NCBI GenBank assembly: GCA_963825765.1 | Contig: CAWGUU010000014.1 | Span: 372,001 to 436,000, forward strand | DNA: 64,000 nt | Direction: 5' to 3' | Origin: CAWGUU01 sp963825765 | GTDB lineage: Bacteria > Actinomycetota > Acidimicrobiia > Acidimicrobiales > AC-14 | In this document: positions 7,798-17,300 of the stretch, piece by piece | How positions within the stretch are numbered: position 1 is the first letter of the stretch | How the letters are laid out: the number at the start of each line of letters is the position of its first letter | Notes under the pieces: model-generated | The model's input: the letters and a program-made list of their open reading frames with translations, nothing else | Told to the model about the DNA's origin: nothing | The model's database searches: none | Made by a program: the position numbers and the translations under genes

Positions 7798-8988
7798 TTG
7801 GAGTTCGGCTGCGACGTGGTGATCGTGGGTGGGTGTGGCCGGGTCGGGTTCCCTCTCGGCCTGGCCTTCGCCGACCGCGGCCTCGACGTCTGCCTCTACG
7901 ACCTCAACGCGGCGGCGGTCGACGCGGTCAACGCCGGCACCGTCCCCTTTCAGGAGGACGGCGCCCCCCCGGTGCTGGCCGCGGTGGTCGGCCAGCGGCT
8001 GCGGGCCACCACCGACCCCGCCTCCGTCACCGCCGCCGAGCACGTGGTCGTGGTGATCGGCACCCCCATCGACGAGCACCTCAACCCCGACCCCCACGCG
8101 GTGGCCGACGTCGTCGAGGACCTGCTGCCCCGGCTCGTCGACGGCCAGCTGCTGGTCCTGCGCAGCACGCTCTACCCCGGCGTCACCGCCCTCGTCGAGC
8201 GCCTCGTCGAGCGCAGTGGCAAGCAGGTCGACGTCACCTTCTGCCCGGAGCGGATCGCCGAGGGCAAGGCCATGACCGAGCTGTTCGAGCTGCCCCAGAT
8301 CGTGTCGGCCCGCGACGACAGGGCCCTCGAGCGGGCCACCAAGCTCTTCCGCAACCTGACCAGCCAGGTCGTGCCGCTCCTGCCCGAGGAGGCGGAGCTG
8401 GCCAAGCTGTTCACCAACACCTGGCGCTACATCCGCTTCGCCATCAGCAACCAGCTGTTCATGATCGCCAACGACGACGGGCTCGACTTCGAGCGCATCC
8501 GCCAGGCCATGGCCTTCGACTACCCGCGGGCGGCCGACCTTCCCCGGGCCGGCTTCGCCGCCGGGCCCTGCCTGTTCAAGGACACCATGCAGCTGGCCGC
8601 CTTCAACGACAACAACTTCGTCCTGGGCACGGCCAGCATGACCATCAACGAGGGGCTCCCCCTCTACCTGGTCCACCGCATCGCCCAGAATCACGACCTG
8701 GCGAACATGACCGTCGGGATCCTGGGGATGGCGTTCAAGGCCGAGTCCGACGACAACCGCTCGAGCCTGAGCTACAAGCTCAAGCGCATCCTGCGGTTCA
8801 AGGCCGAGGCGGTGCTCACCACCGACCCCTACGTCGCCAACGACCCCAACCTCGTGTCCCTCGAGGAGGTCCTGGAGCGCTCCGACCTGCTGATCGTCGG
8901 CACACCCCACCGGGCCTACGCCGACCTCTCCCCGACCCAGCCGGTCGTCGACATCTGGGACCTCTACGGCAACGGCGTCCGGGTGTGA
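7798..8988 (+). CDS. UDP-sugar (nucleotide sugar) dehydrogenase
   Basis: Oxidises a UDP-hexose to the uronic acid in two NAD-linked steps. The 396-residue protein has an N-terminal Rossmann motif (VVIVGGCGRVGFPLG), the central-domain segment CPERIAEGKAM, and the catalytic cysteine in AGPCLFKDTM (about C258), as in UDP-glucose/UDP-ManNAc dehydrogenases. The C-terminal UDP-binding domain contains MAFKAESDDNRSS. It starts with TTG at 7798, preceded at 6 nt by a GGGAGGG ribosome site. The GT2 and epimerase genes follow within 15 bp each, suggesting an operon for uronic-acid-containing glycan. Confidence 0.9.
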   Translation: MEFGCDVVIVGGCGRVGFPLGLAFADRGLDVCLYDLNAAAVDAVNAGTVPFQEDGAPPVLAAVVGQRLRATTDPASVTAAEHVVVVIGTPIDEHLNPDPHAVADVVEDLLPRLVDGQLLVLRSTLYPGVTALVERLVERSGKQVDVTFCPERIAEGKAMTELFELPQIVSARDDRALERATKLFRNLTSQVVPLLPEEAELAKLFTNTWRYIRFAISNQLFMIANDDGLDFERIRQAMAFDYPRAADLPRAGFAAGPCLFKDTMQLAAFNDNNFVLGTASMTINEGLPLYLVHRIAQNHDLANMTVGILGMAFKAESDDNRSSLSYKLKRILRFKAEAVLTTDPYVANDPNLVSLEEVLERSDLLIVGTPHRAYADLSPTQPVVDIWDLYGNGVRV

Positions 8989-9001
8989 CCGGTTTGACGC
9001 G

Positions 9002-9748
9002 ATGACCGAGCCGCGGATCTCGGTCGTGATCCCCGCCTACAACGAGGGGGAGAACGTGGTGGCCTGCCTCGATCGGGTCTTCGAGGCGGTCACGCTGCCG
9101 TGCGAGGTGCTGGTGGTCGTGGACACGCCGGAGGACACCACCCTGCCGTACCTGGAGAAGTACGCCCGGCGCGAACCCCGCCTCGTGCCGACCCTCAACA
9201 CCTTCGGCAAGGGGCCGGCCGACGCCATCCGCACCGGAATGGACCAGGCCCGGGCCGACGTGGTGGTGGTCACCATGGCCGACGGCTGCGACGACCCCCA
9301 GCAGATCGACCAGCTGGCCCGACTGGTCGAGCGGGGCGTCGTGGTGGCCGCCGCGTCTCGGTACTCGCGGGGCGGCCAGCAGGTGGGGCCCCCCTCGCTG
9401 AAGAGCCTGATGTCGAGGATGGCCGGCCTGTCGCTGCACTGGTTCGCCCGGGTCGGCACCGAGGACGCCACCAACTCGTTCAAGGCGTACTCCAAGGGCT
9501 TCCTGGCCGAGGTCGGGGTCCAGTCCGACGCCGGCTTCGAGATGGGCATCGAGCTGGTGGCCAAGGCCCGCCGCCTGCGCCGGCCGGTGGCCGAGATCCC
9601 CACGATCTGGCTCGACCGCCACTACGGCGTGTCCAACTTCAAGGTCGCCAAGTGGCTGCCGCGGTACCTCCGCTGGTACTTCCTCGCCTTCGGGCCGCGG
9701 CTCACCCTCGAGCAGCTGCGAGCGCGCACCGCGGCCCCCGTCTCGTGA
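9002..9748 (+). CDS. Family 2 glycosyltransferase (dolichol-phosphate mannosyltransferase-like)
   Basis: A 248-residue soluble GT-A enzyme predicted to move a sugar from a nucleotide donor to a polyprenyl phosphate or glycan. The N-terminus reads ISVVIPAYNEGENVVACL. The metal-binding region is MADGCDDP, in place of the commoner DADG. There are no C-terminal membrane helices, as in single-domain DPM1-type enzymes. It sits 13 bp after the dehydrogenase and 13 bp before the epimerase. The acceptor is not determinable. Confidence 0.87.
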   Translation: MTEPRISVVIPAYNEGENVVACLDRVFEAVTLPCEVLVVVDTPEDTTLPYLEKYARREPRLVPTLNTFGKGPADAIRTGMDQARADVVVVTMADGCDDPQQIDQLARLVERGVVVAAASRYSRGGQQVGPPSLKSLMSRMAGLSLHWFARVGTEDATNSFKAYSKGFLAEVGVQSDAGFEMGIELVAKARRLRRPVAEIPTIWLDRHYGVSNFKVAKWLPRYLRWYFLAFGPRLTLEQLRARTAAPVS

Positions 9749-9761
9749 CCGCGGAGGTCAA

Positions 9762-10787
9762 ATGAGCAAAGTCTTGGTCACCGGATCGTCGGGGTTCATC
9801 GGCGGCTACGTCGTCGAGGAGCTGCTGGCCAAGGGCCACACCGTCGTCGGCGTCGACAACTTCTCCAAGTACGGCCCGGTGGCGAAGTCCTACGACTCCC
9901 ACACCGGCTACACGCTGGTCGAGGGGGACGCGCGCGATGTCGGCCTGCTCACGGACCTGCTGGGTGACTGCGACCACTTCATCGCCGTCGCCGCCCTCAT
10001 CGGCGGCATCTCCTACTTCCACACCTACGCATACGACCTGCTGGCCGCCAACGAGCGCATCACCGCCGCCGCCTGCGACGCCGCCATCGCCGCCGCCCGC
10101 CAAGGCCGCCTGCGCAAGGTCACGTACCTGTCGTCGTCGATGGTGTTCGAGTCCACCGACACCTGGCCGTCGGTGGAGGGCCAGCAGCTGGAAGTGCCGC
10201 CGCCCCGGTCGTCCTACGGGTTCCAGAAGCTGGCCGTCGAGTACTTCGCCCGGGCCGCGTGGGACCAGTACCAGCTGCCGTACACCATCGTGCGGCCGTT
10301 CAACTGCGTCGGCGTGGGCGAGGGCCGGGCCCTGGGCGAGGTCGAGGTGCTGTCCGGCAACGTCAAGCTGGCCATGAGCCACGTGGTGCCCGACCTGGTG
10401 CAGAAGGTGCTCAAGGGCCAGGATCCGCTCCACCTCCTCGGCGACGGCACCCAGGTCCGCCACTACACCTACGGCGGCGACCTGGCCAAGGGCATCGTCC
10501 TGGCCATGGAGCACCCCGACGCCGAGAACGAGGACTTCAACCTGTCCACCGCCACGTCGACGACGGTGACGGAGCTCGCCGAGCTCATCTGGCGCAAGGT
10601 CAAGGGCCCGGACGTGCCCTTCCGCTGCGTCCACGACGAGCCCTTCGAGCACGACGTGCAGCGCCGCATCCCCGACACGAACAAGGCCCGCAAGGTCCTC
10701 GGGTTCGAGGCCACGACCTCCCTCGACGACATCCTCGACGAGGTCATCCCCTGGATCGCCACTGCGGTGGAGGACGGCAGGATCTAG
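9762..10787 (+). CDS. NAD-dependent epimerase/dehydratase
   Basis: A 341-residue extended SDR with the GSSGFIGGY cofactor motif at residues 7-15, YLSSSMVFES near the catalytic Ser and the YxxxK pair in SSYGFQKLAVEY. It acts on a nucleotide sugar; the family subgroup is unclear and differs from the epimerase at 1.7-2.6 kb. GGAGG stands 5 nt before the ATG. It is the last gene of the dehydrogenase-GT2-epimerase run; about 120 bp of apparently non-coding sequence follows before a damaged reading frame. Confidence 0.88.
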   Translation: MSKVLVTGSSGFIGGYVVEELLAKGHTVVGVDNFSKYGPVAKSYDSHTGYTLVEGDARDVGLLTDLLGDCDHFIAVAALIGGISYFHTYAYDLLAANERITAAACDAAIAAARQGRLRKVTYLSSSMVFESTDTWPSVEGQQLEVPPPRSSYGFQKLAVEYFARAAWDQYQLPYTIVRPFNCVGVGEGRALGEVEVLSGNVKLAMSHVVPDLVQKVLKGQDPLHLLGDGTQVRHYTYGGDLAKGIVLAMEHPDAENEDFNLSTATSTTVTELAELIWRKVKGPDVPFRCVHDEPFEHDVQRRIPDTNKARKVLGFEATTSLDDILDEVIPWIATAVEDGRI

Positions 10788-10908
10788 GGGCTCATTCACC
10801 GGAGGGGCTGGCGCCGCCCACGGTCATTTTGCGTCCAGGTGAGCATCCGACCTTGACGGTTCCTGTCCGGCGTGGTGTGGTGTCTCTGTCCATAAGCGTG
10901 CGCTGCCG

Positions 10909-11635
10909 GTGGTTCTCTTTGCCGTGTTCGTCACCACGGCGGCTCCGAACTGCGGTGGCAAAGGCTCGCAGGCCGCAGCCGAGGCAGCTCGGAACGCGAT
11001 CCGGTCGACCCTCTCGTCCAGTGACGACGCGCTCGAAGTCGGGCCGCAACCTCGACGAGTCGTTGATCAGCCGCCTTTCGTCCAGCACCGACGAAGTTCG
11101 CCGCCTGGGAGACGGCCTGACGGCGGCGGACAGGCGACTGCTGGACGAGGCAATCGCAGCGCAGACGGCGCTGCGGGCGACGACGGCAGCCAGAGCGGCG
11201 GCAGACACGGCGTCGGCCCGGCTCGCCGCAGAGGCAAGCTCGGTGGCCAAGGCGGCAGCACCCCGCGGGAACGCCAAGTTCCTCGAGGATCTCGACGAGA
11301 TATCGAGCGAGCTGGCCAAGGATCTGGCCTGCGACCTCGTCGGTGATGTGCTCCTGCCCGCGGAGGTGGCCGACGCGGACGCTGTCGACGACGCGTCCGA
11401 GGCACCGTCGCGGGATGCGTATGTCAACGCCGCTACGAAGGCGCTGGTGGCAAAGGGCTGGACCCCTGCCTCGATCGGCACCGTCGTGAATTGGGGGGTG
11501 TGGATCAATGGTCTGATCGAGACCGCCCAAAGAGCAGAGAACCAGACGCCGGCCGGCACGGTGACCGCGTCCTCGGTGACTCGGTCGCGAGCCTTCTACT
11601 ACTACCTGAAGCTTTGTCACGCGCCTCCTAGGTGA
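10909..11635 (+). pseudogene. Hypothetical helical protein, apparently frameshifted
   Basis: Two plus-strand frames look coding in succession. The first, from GTG 10909, gives a hydrophobic N-terminus (VLFAVFVTTAAPNC) and then a helical Ala-rich stretch to about 11030. The second, in the next frame from about 11040 to 11635, is Ala/Asp/Leu-rich and probably coiled-coil (about residues 50-120), ending in a Trp/Tyr-containing region. The 727-bp span is one base over a codon multiple, consistent with a one-base insertion near 11030-11050. The last stop overlaps the GTG of the next gene (GTGA), which supports the plus strand. No family recognised; a minus-strand frame over the same DNA lacks such support. 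Confidence 0.45.
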
Positions 11636-12438
11636 CGGCTCCCACGCCTGGGCGGCCGGGGTCGACGACGTACCGGTTCTACGGCGAGCTGGCGGTGTGG
11701 TGGCCGCTGATCTCGCCTCCCGAGGAGTACGAGGAGGAGGCCGCCTTCGCTGCGACCGTGCTCGGGTCGGCTTCGGTGCCGGTGCGCGACGTCCTGGAGC
11801 TGGGTAGCGGTGGCGGCCACAACGCGTTCCACCTGAAGTCCGCCTTCGCCATGACGCTGGTGGACCTCAGCGACGAGATGCTCGACGTGTCGCGGCGACT
11901 GAACCCGGAGTGCGAGCACCTCGTCGGCGACATGCGGACCGTCCGGCTGGGTCGGTCGTTCGACGCCGTGTTCGTCCACGACGCCGTCGACTACATGGTG
12001 ACCGAGGACGACCTTCGCCTCGCCGTCGAGACCGCCTTCCTCCACTGCCGCCCGGGGGGTGTGGCGGTCTTCGTCCCCGACGCGACCCGCGAGACGTTCG
12101 AGGAGGAGACCGACCACGGGGGCAACGACGCCGCCGACGGGCGGGGCGTGCGGTTCATGGAGTGGACCTGGGACCCCGACCCCTCCGACACCTGGACGCT
12201 GACCGAGTACGCCTTCCTGCTCCGCGACCCCGACGGCTCGGTCCGGGCGGTGCACGAGACCCACCGGCTGGGCCTGTTCGGGCGGGACGACTGGCTCCGG
12301 GTGCTGGCCGAGGTCGGGTTCGAAGCGGAGGCGGTCACCGAGGTGACGTCGGAGGAGGACAGGACGCCACGCGAGCTGTTCGTCGGGCACCGCCCGGCGA
12401 CAAGCGGCGACGGCAGCCACCACCGCGATTTGTTGTAA
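11632..12438 (+). CDS. Class I SAM-dependent methyltransferase
   Basis: A 268-residue protein with the AdoMet-binding motif VLELGSGGGHNAFHL at about residues 45-59, an acidic motif II (TLVDLSDEMLDVS), and the FDAVFVHDAVDYM segment. It resembles small-molecule methyltransferases of the Methyltransf_25 type; the acceptor is unknown. The GTG start overlaps the stop of the preceding damaged gene, so the two are translationally coupled. A strong bidirectional hairpin follows and separates it from the convergent PIG-L gene. Confidence 0.82.
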   Translation: MTAPTPGRPGSTTYRFYGELAVWWPLISPPEEYEEEAAFAATVLGSASVPVRDVLELGSGGGHNAFHLKSAFAMTLVDLSDEMLDVSRRLNPECEHLVGDMRTVRLGRSFDAVFVHDAVDYMVTEDDLRLAVETAFLHCRPGGVAVFVPDATRETFEEETDHGGNDAADGRGVRFMEWTWDPDPSDTWTLTEYAFLLRDPDGSVRAVHETHRLGLFGRDDWLRVLAEVGFEAEAVTEVTSEEDRTPRELFVGHRPATSGDGSHHRDLL

Positions 12439-12439
12439 A

Positions 12440-12479
12440 AGCGTCGTGATTTGCCGATTCCGGCCGAAATCACGACGCT
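12440..12479. terminator. Bidirectional hairpin terminator candidate
   Basis: A perfect 13-bp inverted repeat, AGCGTCGTGATTT at 12440-12452 and its complement at 12467-12479, has a 14-nt GC-rich loop. It lies between two convergent genes ending at 12438 and 12489. The symmetry continues imperfectly outwards (GATTTG-TGTAA on both flanks), giving about 25 bp per arm. A/T-rich flanks on both sides fit termination in both directions. Confidence 0.75.
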
Positions 12480-12488
12480 GCCATTACA

Positions 12489-13297
12489 TCAAATCGTCAG
12501 GGCCTCGAGCGGTCCCGGCGGGCCTCGGCGGACGTACCACTCGTAGCCGTAGGCGTCGGCGAAGGCGGCCGCCGGCAGGCGCATTGCCGAGGCCGATTCG
12601 GGGATCTGGCTGGCGTGGACCGCCATCGCCTCCCGCTTTCGGTCGAGGACTCCCCGCACGTCGACGGTGGTGCTGAGCAGCACCGTGGGCACGCCCACGG
12701 GCGACGCGGCCAGACCGAGCGCCTCCGCGGACTGCCCGGTGGGCGCCGGCATCGTCGACGGTCGCCCGGCCTCTGCCACAAGGTGGGACTCGACGAAATG
12801 CAGGTACTCGCGGTCCACCGTCACTTCGTTTACCCGCGGGACGCCGGCCAGGTCCGCGGCCCGGATGCCCACCCGGTGCACCTTGACGTGATCGGGGTGG
12901 CCGTAGATGCCCCGTTCGTCGTACACGACCACCGCCTCCGCCGCCTCGTCGACGAGCAAGCGGGCCAGGTCGGCGGCCACGGCGTCCGGGTCGGCCGACC
13001 AGAACGCCCCCGGTGCGGTGTTGGCGGGTCTCCGAGCATCCCCGAGTCCTCCCAGCCGAGAAACTCCAGCCGTTCCACGCCCAGGATCTCGGCGGCCCGA
13101 CGGGTCTCGTCGGCACGGTGGGCGGCGAGGGAGACGCCGGTGGCCATGAACGGCGACGGTGAGCCCAGCTCGCCCTTGGTGGCCACGACCAGCACCACCC
13201 GCCAGCCCTTGTCCGCCAGCCGGGCCATCGTGCCACCGGTGAAGATCGCCTCGTCGTCGGGGTGGGCGTGGAAGAACACGACGGTTCCGCTGGGCAC
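12489..13297 (-). pseudogene. PIG-L family deacetylase, one-base frameshift
   Basis: Zinc-dependent N-deacetylase of the PIG-L/LmbE superfamily (MshB, Mca and GlcNAc-PI deacetylase relatives). The N-terminal part has the zinc motif HAHPDDEA at residues 10-17; the C-terminal part, in another frame, has ERGIYGHPDHVKVHR. The frames meet near 13023-13028, where GACCCGCCAAC on the coding strand would read on correctly with one more G (D-P-A-N). The 809-bp span is one base short of 270 codons. GTG at 13297 follows a TACGGT motif at 7 nt. This could be a recent null mutation or a sequencing indel; the rest looks intact. Confidence 0.82.
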
Positions 13298-13310
13298 GCC
13301 GTCAACCGTA
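13298..13310 (-). promoter_or_regulatory. Leaderless promoter -10 for the PIG-L gene
   Basis: On the minus strand, TACGGT (13310-13305) is followed by 7 nt and then the GTG start at 13297. A TANNNT hexamer at this spacing puts the transcription start at or next to the start codon, as in actinobacterial leaderless genes. Confidence 0.4.
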
Positions 13311-13395
13311 GCCAGGGGTGGTCACGGTATGAGATTGCACCGTGGCGTGCAAGAAACCTGGAATGTATCCAGGTTCCTGCACTGTCGATGCGCCG

Positions 13396-14281
13396 TCAGT
13401 AGACCCAGACGGTGGAGCCGACCGGCATGACGTCGTTCGACCAGATCCAGTCCATTGCCGGCTCGCTGACCCGCACGCAGCCGTGGGAGGCGGCGTAGGC
13501 GGGGACGCTGTGGTAGCCGTGCACCGCGATCCCGTCCGGGTGGAAGTACCGAGGCCAGTACAGGCTGCCCAGCGGGCCGGTGTCGAGGCCGTTGACGACC
13601 CGTCCGACCTGCCAGCGGCCGGGGGGCGTGTCGGCCAGCTCGGTGCGACCGTTGACGGTGTAGGGCTTCTCGGTGCCGGTGGACGTGTTGACGACCCACT
13701 GCACCCGCCCGTCGCGGACCACCTTCAGCACCTGGTGGGCCTTGTCGACCTCGATCAGGTCGCCGCCGTCGCTGCGGGCGGAGGGTCGACCGGCCTGGTC
13801 CAGGGCCGCCAGCGTGGCCGGCCCGGCGATCCCGTCGCGCCCGAGCTCCTCGACCTTCTGGAACGCGGTCACGGCCTGGACGGTGAGCCCGCCGTAGGTG
13901 CCGTCCGGCGCTCCCAGCCAGTAGCCGAGGTCCCGGAGACGGCGCTGCAGGTCGAGCACCCGCTCGCCACTCTCGCCCGGCCGGATGGTCCCGTCCGAGG
14001 TTTCCCGCCCGCCGGTGCCCGGCCTCGGCCTCGGCCTTGGGCTTCGCGACCGGCGGCTCCGGAATCGCCGGCGCCCCAGGCTCGGCGGTCGGCGCGGTGG
14101 TGGTCGTCGTGGTGCTGGCCCCGGTCGTCGGAGGGGCGGAGATGGGTGAGGCGCCTGCGCTGGGCGAGGTGGGGCGGGTCGGGGGGGTCGCCGACATCGC
14201 CGGCGTCAGCGTCTGACCGATCACGGTGGCAACGAAGACCGCGATCAGGGCAACCAGCAGACGGATGACGTTTTGCCTCAT
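13396..14281 (-). pseudogene. L,D-transpeptidase with peptidoglycan-binding domain, one-base frameshift
   Basis: Exported wall cross-linking enzyme forming 3-3 links between peptidoglycan stems. The first frame from ATG 14281 encodes a signal segment (VIRLLVALIAVFVATVIG) and a Ser/Thr/Pro linker. The second frame holds a PG_binding_1 domain (LQRRLRDLGYWLG...TVQAVTAFQ) and a YkuD catalytic domain ending in AASHGCVRVSEPAM, with the catalytic Cys in SHGCVR. The frames meet near 14014-14023, where an extra G in GCCGGGCACC would explain the shift; the 886-bp span is one base over a codon multiple. All catalytic parts are present, so a sequencing indel is plausible. Confidence 0.85.
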
Positions 14282-14379
14282 GCCCGGTTAGACGCGCCGG
14301 GGCGTCCCTTTGATCCGCCGCTAGGGCAGAAGTGTGGGTAGCACCCCTATGGAGTGGTGCTCGCCCCCGAACACCGGGG

Positions 14380-17300
14380 TCAGATGCCGCAGACCTCGGT
14401 GGTCCCCGCCGCCGGCACCGCCAGCACGACCTGGTCGACGTCGGCCACGATGTCGACGTAGGCCACCTCGTCGGGCTCCAGGGTGAACGAGCGGCGCTCG
14501 CCCGTAGCTGCTGGTGGCCCGGCGTCCTGCAGCGTCGCCCGCAGCGCCCCGCCGGCCGACGACCGTACGCTCACCGACGTCGGTCCGGCGAGGTCGATCA
14601 CGGCTTGCGGCCGCGGCGACTCGGGCGTGAGCACCACACAGCCGGCAGGCAGGCCAGACGCCGAGGCGGCGGCGGCAACGGATGCGCCGGTGACTGATGC
14701 ACCGATGACTGATGCACCGGTGACTGGGCCGAGCCGCGCCGGCACCGCATCCGGGAGGGGCCGGTCGGAGAAGTCGAGCTGCAGCCAGCTGGCGGCGACG
14801 ATCCGATCGGCCCGGTCGAAGCCCCCAGCCGGCAGCTTGCCGTCGAGCGCCATCCCGCGGAGGACGCGGGTGGTCGCGTCGGGCGTCAGGGTCGGGTCGG
14901 GAGCGAGGTTGAGGAACCGCTCGTCGTGCACGGCCATGTCGGCGGCGACCAGCAGCGTCTGCCGTATCCGGCGCTCCCGGGCCGCCTCCACGTCGGCGTG
15001 TTCGACGAGGTGGAGAAGGTTGTAAACCACCAGCACGCCCACCAGCGCCACCACGGCCACCTCCGCGGCCCGGCTGCGAACCGCCAGGTCGGTGAGCATC
15101 AGGCCGACGACGGGCAGGGCCAGGGCCATCGCCAGGTAGACGTACCGGGAGGCATCCGCCTGGGCGATGCCGAAACCGGCCCGGCCGAGGGCCAGCACGA
15201 CGAACAGCAGGGCCACGCCCGTCGCGCAGGCGAAGGCGGGCGATGCGCTGGTGACCGCCAGCCTGCGACGCCACACCATCCAGGCGAGCAGGGCCACGAT
15301 CGCCACGAGAGCGGCCAGCGACGACCCGAGCGTGGTGCCGAAGGCGTTGGTGACGCCGTCGGCGATGTAGGCGGGCACGAGCGACAGCTCGAATGAGCGC
15401 TCGCCGATGCCGTCGCGGCCGGCCAACACCAGCCAGCCCAGGTAGACGGCGCCGGGGACGGACACGACGAGCGCGGCCCGGGCCAAACCGGTCCGACCGA
15501 AGCCCCGACCCAGGAGCACCGCGATGGCGGCGACGGCCACCATGGGGACGCCGATGCCCGAACACATGAGGCCGACCACCAGCACCGCCCAGACGGCGAC
15601 GTCACGGCCGTGGGGTGGCCAGTCGAACGCACCGTCGCGGTCGACGAGCAGCAGGGCGCCGAGCCCACACGCCACCGACCCGATGAAGCCGATCTGGAAG
15701 GCCCACAGGATGTTCTCCGAGCCCGCCCCGAGGAACAGGAACAGGATGCCCAGGGCGGTGGCCACGCCGATCTCCACCCCCGACCGGCGCATGACCCGCC
15801 ACAGCAGGTGGGCGGCGGCCACGTGCACGGCGGCCAGCACCGCCACGTACGGCAGGTAGCTCCGCACGCCGAACAGGCCGTAGAGCCCCCGGTAGACGAG
15901 GACGGGCACCGTCGACCAGTGCTCGTTGTGAGGCACGAACAGCCCGTCCTGGCCGTGCAGCACCCCTCGCGTGCCGAGGAAGGCCCACTCGTCGCCGAAG
16001 AACCACTGGTTGCGGTTGACCCACACCACGACTCCGAACCCGACGACCATGCTGGCCAGGTGGACGCCGGTACCCACCGTGGTCCGGCGGCGATCAGCGT
16101 TGTCGACGCCGGGGAACCGGCTGGCGACGACGGCGGCCCCGGCTCGGGAAGCCGGTTCCCGGAGGGTCCGCCACCAGCGCTCGGGTGCGAAGGCGATGCC
16201 CAGGACGAGCAGCAGCGCCACCAGCGCGACGAGCCGGCCGCTCGATTCGGCCGGGTCGAGGTAGGCGAACGTCACCACGTGGACTCCGGGGGCCAGCTCC
16301 ACGCCGCGGAACACGCCGTCGGCGCGCAACACGTCGGCTGGCTCGCCGTCGACGCGCGCCGACCACCCCTCGTCCCAGTTGCCGCTGACCCGGAGGAACC
16401 CGCCCTGAGGGGCGTCGACCCGCCACCGCTCCGAGCCGGCACCGGTGATGCCGCCGGTCACGGTGCCGCTGCCGCCCTGGACGGTGCCGGCCAGGCCGAT
16501 GACCGCCGCGGTCTGGGCCGGATCCCAGCCGGGAGCGGCGACGTGCTCCCACATCTCCTCCTCGGTCACCGGCTGGGCCAGGGGCACCACCGCGGCAGGG
16601 CCGAGCGAGCTCCGTGTGTAGACGGACGGCGATCCGTCGATCACCCGCGGGTACTCCCCGGGTATCTCCACGTCGGCCGGCGCGATCACCGTGCGCACGT
16701 CGAGGGCGTCCAGGAGCGGCGACGCCAGCTTGGAGGCGTCGAGCAGCGGCGGGGCGGCGTTCAAATTGACGGCGTAGCCGCCGTAGTCGTCGACGATGCG
16801 CAGGTACCGGTCGTAGTCCTCGGGGTAGAGGGTCGAGAGCCCCTGGGCGTCGATGAGGCCGTACTGCATGGGCAGGTCGGGGGCCAGCGGCGGGAACGTG
16901 GTCCGGTCGCCCACATGGATCAACCGGCCCCCCTGCTCGGCGGCGACGTCGGCCACCGCCAGCTCGGGGTAGGCGCCCTTCTCGACGACGCTCGGATACC
17001 AGCGGGGCGTGTGGAACCCGACCTCACCCAGCACCGCCACCACCACGACGGCGAGGGCCACCTTGGGCCACCGCCCGGCCAGCCACAACGCGACCGCCAC
17101 CATGGCGATCCCGACCAGGGCGAAGGCGGCCCGCTTGCCGAGATACGTGTGCACCTGGTCGCCGGGCCTCCTGAGGTACCACGCCACCACCACCAGCGCG
17201 GCCGAGCCACAGGCCGCGCCGGCGACCACTCGGGCCCGCCGCACGCCGTCGAGCACGTCCTGCAGGCCCAGCGCGGCAAGGGGGAGTATGAGGGCGGGGA

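Noticed and set aside
10792..11559. 255-codon minus-strand gene in the damaged region
   Set aside because: Ser/Arg/Ala-rich shadow; the plus-strand frame ends in a GTGA overlap with the methyltransferase and has better helical coding character.
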